Shown piece after piece: positions 1-9,629 of a stretch of 33,539 bases of DNA. The notes under the pieces were generated by a model that was not told the origin of the DNA, searched no databases, and worked only from the letters and a program-made list of their open reading frames with translations. Within the stretch, counting starts at the first letter, position 1. Every line of letters starts with the position of its first letter. The position numbers were made by a program, and so were the translations under genes. The stretch comes from Runella sp. (GTDB lineage: Bacteria; Bacteroidota; Bacteroidia; Cytophagales; Spirosomataceae): assembly GCF_027484545.1 (NCBI RefSeq), contig NZ_JAIXST010000249.1:1-33539 (forward strand). The letters are read 5' to 3'.

Positions 1-59
1 AATGAATGCATGAAATTTGCCAATCGTTCTGGTTCGCTTATTTCTACTTTCTTTTTCAT
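1..59 (-). CDS. 5' end of an unidentified gene, cut by the window edge
   Basis: On the minus strand an ATG at 59 opens a frame that stays open to base 1, giving about 19 residues (MKKKVEISEPERLANF...). It is divergent from the SusC gene, and the ~220 bp between them (60-280) is AT-rich and carries no other gene I can see. The short, charged N-terminus without a signal peptide fits a cytoplasmic protein, for example a regulator, but the fragment is too short to assign to a family. Confidence 0.4.
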   Translation of the reverse strand, partial: MKKKVEISEPERLANFMHS

Positions 60-280
60 TTCGCAAAATTGCAATTATTTTAGTTTTGATTCCAAGAAGT
101 TCGGTCGTTCTCTATAACTGATAATAAAACTTATAATCGCTTATAGAACAGAAAATATCCCTAAAGTACAAAAAAAGCAACTTGCATTAGTATAATTCCA
201 AGTTTTATTGCTTAAAATTACACGGTTTTTTCGCACCAAAGAATCAACAACAATTTCACTTCATCAACAACTAAATCATT

Positions 281-3200
281 ATGAGAAAAATGCTACTGCT
301 TTTTCTCCTCCTATGGGGGGGAATGGTGAGTACATCCGTACTTGCTCAAGAAAAATCCATTACAGGAAAAGTTACCGCAGATGATGGTTCTGGCCTACCC
401 GGCGTGAGTGTCGTTGTGAAAGGTACCACTCGCGGAACTAACACCGATGGAGAAGGTAATTTTAAAATTAATGCTCCTGCCAACGCTCGTTTATTGTTTA
501 GCTACGTTGGGTTTGCGCCTCAGGAAATTGCGGTTGGTAACCAAACTACCTTCAGTGTAAAACTGCTTCCGGATGCAGCAAGCTTGGAAGAAGTTGTGAT
601 TACCACGTTTGGTACTGCAAAAAAAGCTTCTTTTACAGGTTCAGCTGCTAAAATTGACGCCAAGGACTTAGGACCCCGCCCCATCACTAACTTAAGTCAA
701 GCGCTCGCAGGTGCTTCAGCGGGTGTACAATCTACGGCTGGCAGCGGACAGCCCGGCACAGCCCCTGATATTCGGATCAGAGGTTTTGGGTCTATTTCTT
801 CCTCAAATTCACCTCTTTACGTAGTAGACGGAATTCCTTACAGTGCCGATATTGCTAATATAAGCACGGACGACATTGAAACTATCACTATCCTTAAAGA
901 TGCCGCTTCAACCGCACTTTATGGAGCGAGAGCGGCCAATGGTGTGGTGATGATAACTACCAAAAAAGGCGTAAAAGGAAAAAACACCATCAGCGCAAAA
1001 TACACGAAAGGATTCAGTACCAGAGCCTTACCTGAATACAATAGAGTCGGTCCTGCTGAATACTATCCTTTAATGTGGGAAGCCAATCGTAATAACTTTG
1101 CTTATAGAGCTGCCAGCCCTATCCCCATTGCCACTGCCAGTGCTAATGCTTCTTCCGGTTTAGGAGCTCTTGTTGCCTATAATGTGTATGATGTTCCTTT
1201 TGCTCAATTAGTAGATGTCGAAGGTAAATTAAATCCAAACGCAAAGTTAATTTACAGCCCCGATGATTTGAACTGGGAAAAACCGTTGATGCGCCAAGGA
1301 AATCGGGATGAAATAGGCTTTAACTTCTCGGGCTCAGGTAGTAATTCGGATTATTTTCTTTCCTTGTCTTATTTGAGCGATAAAGGATTTTTGATTCGTT
1401 CAGATTATGAACGTTACACGGCACGTTTAAGCGTAAATACCCAAATGAAACCCTGGTTCAAAACGGGAGCTAATATTTCAGCTACGATCACTAAGTCTAA
1501 CCAAGCAGATGTTCCTGCTGCGGGTGGTACTACGTTTGTCAACCCTTTCTTTTTTTCCAGAGGAATGGCGCCAATCTACCCGGTTTATGCTTATGACCCT
1601 GCCAATCCCAGTTCATTTTTGATGCTTGAAAATGGAAACAGAAGATGGGACTATGGTAATTTAGCGGCTCTCGGTCTCCCAAGCCGCCCTCAAAATGGAG
1701 GTCGTCACGCTATTTCGGAAACTTTGCTGAACCAAAATTATTTCCGTAGAAATGTATTGGGAGGTCGTGCTTATGCAGAAATTTCTTTCCTGAAAAATTT
1801 CAAATTTACCGCCAATGTAGGTACCGATATCACCAATCGTAACAATGTAACCTTCGGAAACCCTGAAATCGGTGATGGTGCACCTGCCGGTAGAGCTACC
1901 CACGATTTCCAGAATGTAACGAGCTACAACTTGTCACAATTGTTGAATTATACGAAGACATTTGGAAGTCACGGCATTGAAGCGTTGGTAGGTCATGAAA
2001 ATTATAATTATACCGACAACATTCTGGAAGGTTCGCGCTCTCAACAAATTTTGGATGGAAATTATGAATTGGTCAATTTTACAACTACCACCAATTTAAA
2101 TTCAGAATATAACAGACGGAAAGTAGAAGGTTATTTCTCCAGAATAAACTACGACTACAACCAAAAATACTTCCTGTCGCTTTCGGCTCGCAGAGATGGT
2201 TCCAGTAAGTTTTACAAAGACGTTCGTTGGGGTACATTCTACTCCGTCAGCGGTGCCTGGCGTATAGATCAGGAAAATTTCCTGAAAGCTGTTCCTGTTT
2301 TGAGCATGCTTAAATTGAGAGCTTCTTATGGCCAAACCGGTAACGACGGCGGTATCAGCAACTACGCATGGCAACCCCTTTATGAGCTGGGGCGAAACAA
2401 TGCCACAGAAGCGGGTATCCTTCAATTGAGTTTAGGAAATAGAGGTCTTGAGTGGGAATCCAGCAATGCGTTTGACGTAGCTTTAGAATTTGGTCTTTTG
2501 AAAAATCGTATAGCAGGTACTATTGAATATTTTGATCGTCAGTCTTCCAATCTGATATTTGATGTGCCTTTGCCTCTATCTTCCGGTATCGCTACCGTAA
2601 CCAGGAACATTGGTACGATGTATAACAGAGGTATTGAATTAGAATTAAACGCTACTCCAGTTCAAACGAAAGATTTTAGCTGGACCATTAGTTTGAACGC
2701 AACCAGTCTGAAAAACAAAATCACCAAAATGCCGGAGGAAAGCAAAGAAATCATTGACGGGACTAAAAAATTGAAAGAAGGCAGTTCTCTTTATGATTTT
2801 TGGTTGAGAGAGTACATGGGTATAAACTCAGCCACGGGCGAAGTACTTTATAGAGCTGCCGCTTTTCAGGCAGCCAATTCAACAATTACCGAAAAGGGAG
2901 ATACGGTGACTACAAACGTTAACAATGCACGTTACAGTTACAATGGTACTTCTATCCCGAAAGCAACGGGAGGTTTTACCAATACCTTTAAATACAGAGG
3001 CTTTTCATTATCAGCGTTGATGATCTATCAAATTGGCGGCAAAATTTACGATGGTGCTTACCAAAGTTTAATGGGTTCAGGTTATCATAATGCCAAGCAC
3101 GTTGATATCCTGAGAAGATGGCAAAAACCGGGTGACATTACCGATGTCCCAAGAATGGATGCTGGCCGTACTACTGATTTTAATGCTGACTCTGACCGAT

Positions 3201-3436
3201 GGCTGATTGATGCCAGTTACCTTAATGTACGCTCTGTCACTCTTTCTTATAGTTTGCCCAAAATGATAGCGCAAAAACTTTATTTGGAAAATGCCCAAGT
3301 GTATATCAGTGGGGAAAACTTCTTTATAAAGTCTCGCCGGAGCGGTATGAACGTTCAACAAAACTTTGCCGGTACGACCGGAAACGTGTATAGTTCTGCC
3401 AAGGCTGTGGTAATGGGTATTTCATTTTCACTTTAA
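281..3436 (+). CDS. SusC/RagA-family TonB-dependent outer-membrane transporter
   Basis: A 1051-residue protein with the normal length and layout of the SusC family. A Sec signal peptide ends near residue 22 (LAQ). A carboxypeptidase-regulatory-like domain follows (about 26-100, GKVTADDGSGLPGVSV). Next come a TonB-dependent plug (about 115-235, with GASAGVQ, IRIRGFGS, PLYVVDGIP and ALYGARAANGVV motifs) and a long beta-barrel ending in the aromatic-type strand VVMGISFSL. The family imports oligosaccharides or other large substrates across the outer membrane using TonB energy, with the SusD partner as lid. The SusD gene starts 13 bp downstream, so the two form an operon. No glycoside hydrolase or sigma/anti-sigma pair is adjacent, so the substrate cannot be inferred. 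The start was chosen because the signal peptide begins there. Confidence 0.96.
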   Translation: MRKMLLLFLLLWGGMVSTSVLAQEKSITGKVTADDGSGLPGVSVVVKGTTRGTNTDGEGNFKINAPANARLLFSYVGFAPQEIAVGNQTTFSVKLLPDAASLEEVVITTFGTAKKASFTGSAAKIDAKDLGPRPITNLSQALAGASAGVQSTAGSGQPGTAPDIRIRGFGSISSSNSPLYVVDGIPYSADIANISTDDIETITILKDAASTALYGARAANGVVMITTKKGVKGKNTISAKYTKGFSTRALPEYNRVGPAEYYPLMWEANRNNFAYRAASPIPIATASANASSGLGALVAYNVYDVPFAQLVDVEGKLNPNAKLIYSPDDLNWEKPLMRQGNRDEIGFNFSGSGSNSDYFLSLSYLSDKGFLIRSDYERYTARLSVNTQMKPWFKTGANISATITKSNQADVPAAGGTTFVNPFFFSRGMAPIYPVYAYDPANPSSFLMLENGNRRWDYGNLAALGLPSRPQNGGRHAISETLLNQNYFRRNVLGGRAYAEISFLKNFKFTANVGTDITNRNNVTFGNPEIGDGAPAGRATHDFQNVTSYNLSQLLNYTKTFGSHGIEALVGHENYNYTDNILEGSRSQQILDGNYELVNFTTTTNLNSEYNRRKVEGYFSRINYDYNQKYFLSLSARRDGSSKFYKDVRWGTFYSVSGAWRIDQENFLKAVPVLSMLKLRASYGQTGNDGGISNYAWQPLYELGRNNATEAGILQLSLGNRGLEWESSNAFDVALEFGLLKNRIAGTIEYFDRQSSNLIFDVPLPLSSGIATVTRNIGTMYNRGIELELNATPVQTKDFSWTISLNATSLKNKITKMPEESKEIIDGTKKLKEGSSLYDFWLREYMGINSATGEVLYRAAAFQAANSTITEKGDTVTTNVNNARYSYNGTSIPKATGGFTNTFKYRGFSLSALMIYQIGGKIYDGAYQSLMGSGYHNAKHVDILRRWQKPGDITDVPRMDAGRTTDFNADSDRWLIDASYLNVRSVTLSYSLPKMIAQKLYLENAQVYISGENFFIKSRRSGMNVQQNFAGTTGNVYSSAKAVVMGISFSL

Positions 3437-3449
3437 CATCAACACACTC

Positions 3450-4931
3450 ATGAAAAATAGATTCTTAACAGCATTTACGGTTGCTTTAAGCATGATTGCT
3501 ACTTCATGCGAAAACACATACTTAGACACCCTTCCTACTGCCAGTGTTGACGCTGCCTCGGCCTACGCTACCACCAAAAACGCATCTGCTGCCATTAACG
3601 GTATTTACCGAGCACTTATCCTCCGCTACCAGAGTTCACAGGGCCATTCAGGGCACCCTGCGCTGATGATTATTTTAGATCACATGGGAGAAGACGTCAT
3701 CATTGGGGCAACTGCTGCCAGCTGGCACGTGGGAGAAACCAGATGGACTGCTCACCGCTCCGACACTAACGTGATGACTGTTGTCCCTTATGAGATGTAT
3801 TATCGGGTCATCGGCAATGCCAACATTGCCATTGCCAGCATTGATAAGGCAGTAGGTACACAAGCTGAAAAAGACCTGATAAAAGGGGAAGCATTGGCAC
3901 TGCGCGGCTGGTCTTACTTTAATTTAATTCAGTTGTATGGCAAACGTTACGATGCAGCTGCTAAGCCAAACGCCCAATTGGGAGTGCCTTTAGTACTGAC
4001 ACCTACTACCGAAGGACTTCCAAGAGCTACCGTAGAAGAAGTATACACCCAAATCAACAAAGATTTAGCCCAGGCAGCTACCTTATTGAAATCAGCCAGA
4101 GGCTTTAAATCCCATATCAACCTGGAAGTAACAAAAGGTATTTTGGCCAGAGTGGCACTTACTCAGCAAAATTGGGCTGATGCCGCCAAATACGCCGCAG
4201 AAGCCAGAACGGGTTTTACGCTCATGAGCGAAGCTCAGTATCAGGATGGATTTCAGGACATAAGCAATCCTGAGTGGATGTGGGGCTTTGACCACTTGGA
4301 AGATCAGTCAGAGTTTTTTGGCGGATACCATTCTTATATTTCATGCAATTACAATTCAACGGTTATCAGAACCTATCCTAAAGTTGTGAACAGTTTGCTT
4401 TACAATGCCATTCCTACTACGGATATCCGGTCTAAAATGTGGGTAAAAGCACCTACTGCTGCTAACTCAATCGTTCCTCCGGGTGGAGTGAGATTACCGT
4501 ATCTGAATCAAAAATTCAGACTTCCAGGCGTTCCTTCTACCAGTGCTATGGGCGATGTCCCTTACATGAGAGCGGCCGAAATGTATTTGATTGAGGCAGA
4601 AGCTAAAGCTAAATTAGGACAGGATGCCAATGCAGCTAAACTTTTGTTTGATTTGATCAGTAAAAGAGATGCTGCCTATAAACTTTCGACAAGTACCAGC
4701 ACTAAATTGTTAGATGAGATTTATTTCCATAGAAGAGTCGAATTATGGGGTGAAGGTTTCAGATTCCTTGACTTGAAACGCTTAAATCAGCCTCTGAACA
4801 GAAATGGCACTAATGCTATCGCTTCCATAGCGGTGTTGTTTGATGTGCCGGCGGGTGATAGGCAATGGGAATTCCTCTTTCCAAGAAGAGAGATGAATGC
4901 TAACAAAGCCATTGTCCAAAATCCTCTTTAA
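3450..4931 (+). CDS. SusD/RagB-family outer-membrane nutrient-binding lipoprotein
   Basis: A 493-residue protein. A signal peptide with lipobox ATSC (Cys at residue 20) predicts a lipoprotein exported to the outer-membrane surface. The N-terminal SusD-like part (TYLDTLPTAS, then NGIYRALI) and the C-terminal RagB/SusD part (YMRAAEMYLIEAEAKAKLG, HRRVELWGEGFRFLDLKR, and a terminal FPRREMNAN) are the standard family signatures. It should cap the SusC barrel encoded directly upstream and capture the ligand. A strong intrinsic terminator follows at 4995-5031, so the transcription unit contains only susC and susD. It is unusually bare for a polysaccharide-utilisation locus. Confidence 0.95.
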   Translation: MKNRFLTAFTVALSMIATSCENTYLDTLPTASVDAASAYATTKNASAAINGIYRALILRYQSSQGHSGHPALMIILDHMGEDVIIGATAASWHVGETRWTAHRSDTNVMTVVPYEMYYRVIGNANIAIASIDKAVGTQAEKDLIKGEALALRGWSYFNLIQLYGKRYDAAAKPNAQLGVPLVLTPTTEGLPRATVEEVYTQINKDLAQAATLLKSARGFKSHINLEVTKGILARVALTQQNWADAAKYAAEARTGFTLMSEAQYQDGFQDISNPEWMWGFDHLEDQSEFFGGYHSYISCNYNSTVIRTYPKVVNSLLYNAIPTTDIRSKMWVKAPTAANSIVPPGGVRLPYLNQKFRLPGVPSTSAMGDVPYMRAAEMYLIEAEAKAKLGQDANAAKLLFDLISKRDAAYKLSTSTSTKLLDEIYFHRRVELWGEGFRFLDLKRLNQPLNRNGTNAIASIAVLFDVPAGDRQWEFLFPRREMNANKAIVQNPL

Positions 4932-4994
4932 GAGTTAACGAAACTGTTAACTGCGGTCCGCCGCTGCGGTTATTAGTTGATTTGTACGAATAGT

Positions 4995-5031
4995 AAAAAC
5001 GCACTCCAAACGAATTTGGAGTGCGTTTTTT
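4995..5031. terminator. Strong intrinsic terminator after the SusC/SusD operon, probably bidirectional
   Basis: A perfect 16-bp stem (4995-5010 with 5015-5030) closes a CGAA tetraloop. The stem starts with an A5 tract and ends in a T6 tract, so a U-run follows the hairpin on either strand. It can terminate susCD on the plus strand and the serine hydrolase/SGNH genes on the minus strand. Confidence 0.9.
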
Positions 5032-5050
5032 GCCTTACTAAAAGTGATTT

Positions 5051-5085
5051 ACTTTACACTTTAACCCCTGCACTTTACACTTTCT
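5051..5085. repeat. Heptamer-period degenerate tandem array (copy a)
   Basis: Five consecutive 7-mers: ACTTTAC, ACTTTAA, CCCCTGC, ACTTTAC, ACTTTCT. It fills the gap between the terminator and the stop codon of the minus-strand serine hydrolase. It shares the core TTACACTTT with the array at 12352-12386. Confidence 0.75.
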
Positions 5086-6671
5086 TAAACGGTTATTTTC
5101 CCCACCAACGTCGGCCGTTTATCTTTTGCACCGCTCATTCGATTGATGCTGTTGTCAAAATCTACCTTGACGGAATCGCCTTCAAACCGACAGATGATAT
5201 AATTTCGATGCGGGGATTCATAATAACGCAGCGTGATTTCAAAGGTATTGGGGTCTTTCCACGTACCACTTGATACAATCTTTGCAATTCTTTCAAATTT
5301 GAGTTTTTGCGAATTTACCAAATTGGGTCTGGGTAAATCCGTTTCTCCAAAAGCCCATTTTTCCAATCCGCAAATTACTTTGTGTTCGCCTTCTCGGTCT
5401 TTCAACACAAATTGATACGTATCGCCTTCGCGGTAAGCCAACGCAATACTTTCTACATTCATTGAATTGGGTTCTATTTGAAATAGCTTGCCCGATACTT
5501 TCACGGCATTCGAGCGAATTTCACCTCCCTTCGGCGGAAGCAGTGCCAAAGCAGCCATGCGTTGCTTCAATGATTTGTTGGCAGCGACATTGGTCGGAAG
5601 CGTCTGCGCCTTCATGGCCGGCAATAAATGTTGCCAAACCAAATCCAAAATCCCAGGCATATCAGCCGTTTCGCTCATGATAGCAATTACAGCGTCTTGG
5701 TCAGGCATCACAATGGTGTATTGACCAAAAGCACCGTCGCCGCGATAGGCATTGTGCCGACAACACCAAAACTGATAACAGTATCCTTGCAGCCAGTCAT
5801 TTTGCTCATTGGGTCGAGTGGGTTTGGCAGGAGCCGGCTGTTGAATTTTAAAGGTGGTAGCCTCTTCTACCCATGCTTTCGGGATTAATTGTTTGCCGTT
5901 CCAAACCCCTTTTTGCAAATACAATTGACCAAATTTGGCCAAGTCTTCGGTACGCACCCGTAAACCCCAACCGCCGGTATTAATTCCCTGCGAATCTTCT
6001 TCCCAATCGGTGCCTTTGATTCCCAACGGTTCAAACAAACGAGGTTTGAGATAGTCATTGATTTTTTGGCCCGTTACTTTTTGGACAATGGCCGAACACA
6101 TATAAGTAGCGATGCTATTGTATAAAAAGACGGTACCGGGTTTGTGTTTGATGGGAGTTGCCAGAAAAGCTTTGGCCCAATTGTCCTCAGTCCTAACCGC
6201 CGGTTCTGTTTCCTGACCCACCGACATTGTCAATAGATCTTTAACGGTCAATTGAGCTAAATTTTCACTAACGGTTGTGGGTAAATCAGTTGGAAAAAAG
6301 GAGACTACCTTATCGCTTGTTTTCAATTTTCCCTCGGTCACGGCAAAACCTACTGCCGTGGAAGTAAAGCTTTTACTCATCGAATACAGTGTATGTTTCA
6401 GGTCGGAACGATAAGGAGCCCACCAGCCTTCAGCCGCTACCTGTCCATGACGGACAATCATCAGCCCATGAAACTCATGTTTACTGACGGCAACTGCGTC
6501 CAAAAATGCAGAAATTCCAGCGGAATCTATCCCCAGCGCTTCGGGTGCGTTACGCGGCAGAGTGATTTTAGATTTGGCAACCAAATCATACGGAAAAGCA
6601 GCCGAAAGGGCGAAGCCTGCACCCGCAAGCCCCAACTGCTGAATGAATTGACGACGAGTTGTTTGCATCAT
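5085..6671 (-). CDS. Tat-exported beta-lactamase-family serine hydrolase
   Basis: A 528-residue protein of the class C beta-lactamase/esterase superfamily. The N-terminus carries a twin-arginine signal (TTRRQFIQ then a hydrophobic run, residues 4-26), predicting export of a folded enzyme to the periplasm. The catalytic SxxK motif is S97-M-S-K100, the second-motif Tyr lies in LYNS (Y184), and a GDGAFGQY segment resembles the third motif. About 130 residues follow the catalytic domain as a beta-rich tail. Family members hydrolyse beta-lactams, esters or D-amino-acid peptides, and the sequence does not settle which. It immediately follows the SGNH lipoprotein gene (stop at 6672, start at 6671), so the two are probably cotranscribed, with the SGNH gene first. 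Confidence 0.92.
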   Translation of the reverse strand: MMQTTRRQFIQQLGLAGAGFALSAAFPYDLVAKSKITLPRNAPEALGIDSAGISAFLDAVAVSKHEFHGLMIVRHGQVAAEGWWAPYRSDLKHTLYSMSKSFTSTAVGFAVTEGKLKTSDKVVSFFPTDLPTTVSENLAQLTVKDLLTMSVGQETEPAVRTEDNWAKAFLATPIKHKPGTVFLYNSIATYMCSAIVQKVTGQKINDYLKPRLFEPLGIKGTDWEEDSQGINTGGWGLRVRTEDLAKFGQLYLQKGVWNGKQLIPKAWVEEATTFKIQQPAPAKPTRPNEQNDWLQGYCYQFWCCRHNAYRGDGAFGQYTIVMPDQDAVIAIMSETADMPGILDLVWQHLLPAMKAQTLPTNVAANKSLKQRMAALALLPPKGGEIRSNAVKVSGKLFQIEPNSMNVESIALAYREGDTYQFVLKDREGEHKVICGLEKWAFGETDLPRPNLVNSQKLKFERIAKIVSSGTWKDPNTFEITLRYYESPHRNYIICRFEGDSVKVDFDNSINRMSGAKDKRPTLVGKITV

Positions 6672-7400
6672 TTAGTTGTATTTTTTCGTTAAAAACGGCA
6701 GCAGTACTTTGGTGTATTCACGATACCCTTGCGGGTTGAGATGTAAGCTGTCTTTGGTGTACAACTCTCCTTTGACAGTGCCGTTGGCATTGAAAAGAAC
6801 AGGATTAATGTCCACGTACGACAGACGTTTTCCCTTACTGAAAGCTTTTACCATCTTATTTCCTTTTTTGACCGTTTCCCAATGCTGACGACGAGAGGGC
6901 GAGAGCTTCATGGAGACAAAACAAATATTGGTTTTGGGTAAACGATTCTGCACTAATGACACAAATTGCCGATAGGAATCGAACATTTGTTCGGCCGACT
7001 TATATTTTTTGCCCGACAAATCGTTTTCGCCGCCATAAATAACCAAAAGCCTGGGCTCACGAGGAAAAACTACGCGCTCTACATAATACGTAAGTTCTGG
7101 AATAGTAGACCCGCCAAAGCCTCGGTTTAAAACGGGTAAGGGAGCCAAGTCCGTTTTGATGTCTTTCCAAACGCGCCAACTGGAACTTCCGTAAAACAGG
7201 ATTTCTCCTTTTTTAAGACCTTTTTCAGCATCTTCTTTTTCAAAGTTTTTGATTTCCGCCTCAAAACGGTCCAATTTATAATCAGGTTCGAAAGGCTCAA
7301 CAATGGGTTGATAGTTTACACTTCCGCGTTGACACGATAAAGCAAGACCAAGAAATATCAGTCCAAAGATTCGGGTATTTGTTAAAGACAAGTATTTCAT
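6672..7400 (-). CDS. SGNH/GDSL-family hydrolase lipoprotein
   Basis: A 242-residue protein with a signal peptide and lipobox LALSC (Cys23). It shows SGNH block I as YGSSSW (a GSS variant of GDS), block II Gly in GFGGS, block III GGEND and block V DSLHLN with the catalytic Asp/His pair. The family removes acyl or acetyl groups from carbohydrates or lipids. The GSS form of block I is common in one GDSL subfamily, so I do not treat it as loss of activity. It is the first gene of a minus-strand pair with the serine hydrolase, and the two enzymes may act on the same envelope or extracellular ester or peptide substrate (inference). Confidence 0.9.
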   Translation of the reverse strand: MKYLSLTNTRIFGLIFLGLALSCQRGSVNYQPIVEPFEPDYKLDRFEAEIKNFEKEDAEKGLKKGEILFYGSSSWRVWKDIKTDLAPLPVLNRGFGGSTIPELTYYVERVVFPREPRLLVIYGGENDLSGKKYKSAEQMFDSYRQFVSLVQNRLPKTNICFVSMKLSPSRRQHWETVKKGNKMVKAFSKGKRLSYVDINPVLFNANGTVKGELYTKDSLHLNPQGYREYTKVLLPFLTKKYN

Positions 7401-7460
7401 CAGTTAATGTTTGTTTTTTTCTAAAGCAATAAAGAACCGAAGTTTACGCTTTCGTAAAAC

Positions 7461-7495
7461 ACAAAGAGGCTATCTTTTTCAGACAGCCTCTTTGT
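7461..7495 (-). terminator. Intrinsic terminator after the small secreted protein gene
   Basis: An 11-bp perfect outer stem (7461-7471 with 7485-7495) continues across one mismatch for three more pairs. On the minus strand it is followed by a GTTTT tract. It lies 25 bp past the stop of the gene ending at 7520. Confidence 0.85.
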
Positions 7496-7519
7496 TGATT
7501 TATGAACTTGGCAAGTTTT

Positions 7520-7885
7520 TTATTCTTTTTTACCTTCAAGAGTCATTCCCTGATAGTCGACGGTTACTTTGGTAATTTTCTTTTGCTCGTCACGGATAAA
7601 GGAAAATTTTGCTACACTGTCAGCAGTTTCAAATTTATCAACTGCATCTTTCACAGCAACCAATGGACCTCCCTGATCGCCGGCCTGTACCGTAAGTTTG
7701 CTTTCTTTCAGGGTGAAATCCATGAAATCAAAGGGTAATCCGGTAAATCTGTATTTACCTGCATATTCTTTTAAAACAGTAGTATCAGTGACCGCTTTTG
7801 CTGCATTTTCTGTTGCAGTTTGAGCTGAAGCCTGATACGATAATGCACAAAGGCTTAAAATGAGGACGAGAAACGTTTTTTTCAT
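7520..7885 (-). CDS. Small secreted protein of unknown function
   Basis: A 121-residue protein with a clear Sec signal (residues 1-21, cleavage after SAQ). The mature part of ~100 residues has YAGKYRF near residue 41 followed by alternating hydrophobic beta-strand-like segments. This resembles the small beta-domains (DUF3471-like) often appended to secreted serine hydrolases, but I cannot assign it firmly. It stands as a single-gene unit between two terminators (7461-7495 downstream and 7992-8022 upstream). Confidence 0.75.
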   Translation of the reverse strand: MKKTFLVLILSLCALSYQASAQTATENAAKAVTDTTVLKEYAGKYRFTGLPFDFMDFTLKESKLTVQAGDQGGPLVAVKDAVDKFETADSVAKFSFIRDEQKKITKVTVDYQGMTLEGKKE

Positions 7886-7991
7886 TGGTTAGTTAAATTA
7901 TTAAAAATATGGTTGAAAACTTAACCCAAAAGATAAAGAAATGTTTTTTCTAATTTAGTTCTATCCGTTTAACTACGTTTAAAGCTAAAAA

Positions 7992-8022
7992 GAATCCGAC
8001 CTCTTAGGAAGAAGTCGGATTC
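7992..8022 (-). terminator. Intrinsic terminator after the porin-like gene
   Basis: Arms GAATCCGAC (7992-8000) and GTCGGATTC (8014-8022) are perfectly complementary, with extra pairing nearer the loop. On the minus strand the hairpin is followed by a CTTTTTAGCTTT tract. It lies ~50 bp past the stop of the gene ending at 8072. Confidence 0.82.
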
Positions 8023-8071
8023 GAATCACACCTAAACCTTTTCTCTACTGATAAAAAAACTAAACCCTCTA

Positions 8072-9445
8072 CTAAATAAAAACTTGGTATTGCAATGTTA
8101 AGGAACCGCGACGTCCGTTAGAATTTAAACGCCCATCGGAAGCATTTTGATAAACCGGGCGGTTTTGGAAGTCTAAGGATATTTTAGAATTATGCCCTTT
8201 GAGCAACCAATTAACACCTACGTTATAAATCCCTGCCGTTTTAGTGAGTCGCTGATAATCTGCCAGTTGAGCTGAAGCATACGGCATCAGCGTCCCATTT
8301 TTTCCGAATAAGTCAGAGGCACATAAGTAGCCGAATTGAGTATAAATTACACTTCCTGTACCAAACATTGGAAACGCATTTCCCTGAATTCCCGATGCTC
8401 CTGCCAATGTTTGGGTAGTACTGTTGGCCGGGTTCATGATACCGTTGAAACGTAAATAATTAGGGCCGTAATCGGTATGAAAATACCCCAAATACGCTGA
8501 AATCGCCGTTCCTTTTGCTTTGTTGACCGGCATATCGGCGAACATCGCCAACGACCACAGATTCATCGCGTGATACAGCGTATCTTTATTCGAGTTCACG
8601 TTCCAGGTAGCGCCCTTTTGAGAAATGAAACCGCCTTCCAAATTCAGCATCTTCTTTTTACCCAAATACGTACCCGTCATGTAAGGCGTTTGGTTGGCGT
8701 CTTTGTCAAAGAAGTTATAGATTAAAAAACCCTGATACTGTTTGTGATGGCCTTTTGAGGCAAAAACAGAATTGGCCGAAATCGCCGGTACTGCCGTGCC
8801 GCTCGTTACAATCGGGAAAGGGTCCGTTAAGGCTACTCGATAATCCCATTTTCCTGCCTGCCCCCGTGCATACAGACTTAATTTTCTTGAAAACTCATCT
8901 GTCTGATCTACTGTTGCCTGAGCAAACACGGGTACATCCATCGTCATAATCGAACTTACACTTGGCTGACTAAAACGCGAGAGGCCATTGAGAATGGTCA
9001 ACCCTCCTCCTATTTTAAGCCAATCTTTATTGGCAAATGCCGCATATTCAACTACGGCATCATGGACAAAAAAAGCGACTTTACGGTTGGTGGGTACTCC
9101 TTGAGCATTGCCTATGGCAGGAAATCCGTTGGTATAATTAAAATTGTTCAACCCCATTTGAATATAAATGAAAGCGCGGTCGGAGATTTGACCAAACAAT
9201 TGCATACGCGTCCGGCGTAAACCTAAATCCAATGTTTGAGGAGCAGCTTCAGACAGTACGGTAGTTCCGGGATTGCTGCTATTGTAACGTACCCATGTCT
9301 GGTTTAAAAAAGTAACTTTAAAGAAATGAGAGCTTGAAGTGTTGAGATTGTACTTCAACTCATTTTTTTCAGGAACTGCCTTGAGAGAATCTTGTGCCTG
9401 CGAGGTAAAGGCCCATAAACTTAAACCTAAAATAAAATACTTCAT
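8072..9445 (-). CDS. Outer-membrane beta-barrel protein, porin-like
   Basis: A 457-residue protein when started at the ATG at 9445 (MKYFILGL), which opens a proper signal peptide ending at SQAQ. The longer frame from 9481 would add 12 residues ahead of that signal and is less likely. The mature part has many amphipathic aromatic strands (e.g. FIYIQMGLNNF, LSLYARGQAGKWDYRVAL, YTQFGYL) and ends in LTLQYQVFI, a typical last-strand pattern for outer-membrane barrels. The closest general match is the phosphate-selective porin O/P-like group of Bacteroidota. The transported solute is unknown. Confidence 0.8.
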   Translation of the reverse strand: MKYFILGLSLWAFTSQAQDSLKAVPEKNELKYNLNTSSSHFFKVTFLNQTWVRYNSSNPGTTVLSEAAPQTLDLGLRRTRMQLFGQISDRAFIYIQMGLNNFNYTNGFPAIGNAQGVPTNRKVAFFVHDAVVEYAAFANKDWLKIGGGLTILNGLSRFSQPSVSSIMTMDVPVFAQATVDQTDEFSRKLSLYARGQAGKWDYRVALTDPFPIVTSGTAVPAISANSVFASKGHHKQYQGFLIYNFFDKDANQTPYMTGTYLGKKKMLNLEGGFISQKGATWNVNSNKDTLYHAMNLWSLAMFADMPVNKAKGTAISAYLGYFHTDYGPNYLRFNGIMNPANSTTQTLAGASGIQGNAFPMFGTGSVIYTQFGYLCASDLFGKNGTLMPYASAQLADYQRLTKTAGIYNVGVNWLLKGHNSKISLDFQNRPVYQNASDGRLNSNGRRGSLTLQYQVFI

Positions 9446-9629
9446 GGTGGGTTGCGATGTTGTTTTGCGAGCACAAAGCACCGACTAAAAGATTAATACC
9501 GATTTAAAAACAAATTAAAATGCCGTTAAAGCGTACCTTCGTTTCTCACTTTAGCAAGTTTGTTTTAAATTAGTGCGCTGAAACCACACGGAATCAGCCC
9601 TTTACCCTCTTTTTTTATAACTTCCAAAG

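Noticed and set aside
6672-7400. GSS instead of GDS in the SGNH hydrolase as a sign of inactivity
   Set aside because: The serine and the other blocks are present, and the GSS variant is common in a GDSL subfamily.
7605-7625. TGTCAGCAG as a third Crp-type operator
   Set aside because: It lacks the second half-site and lies inside a coding region.
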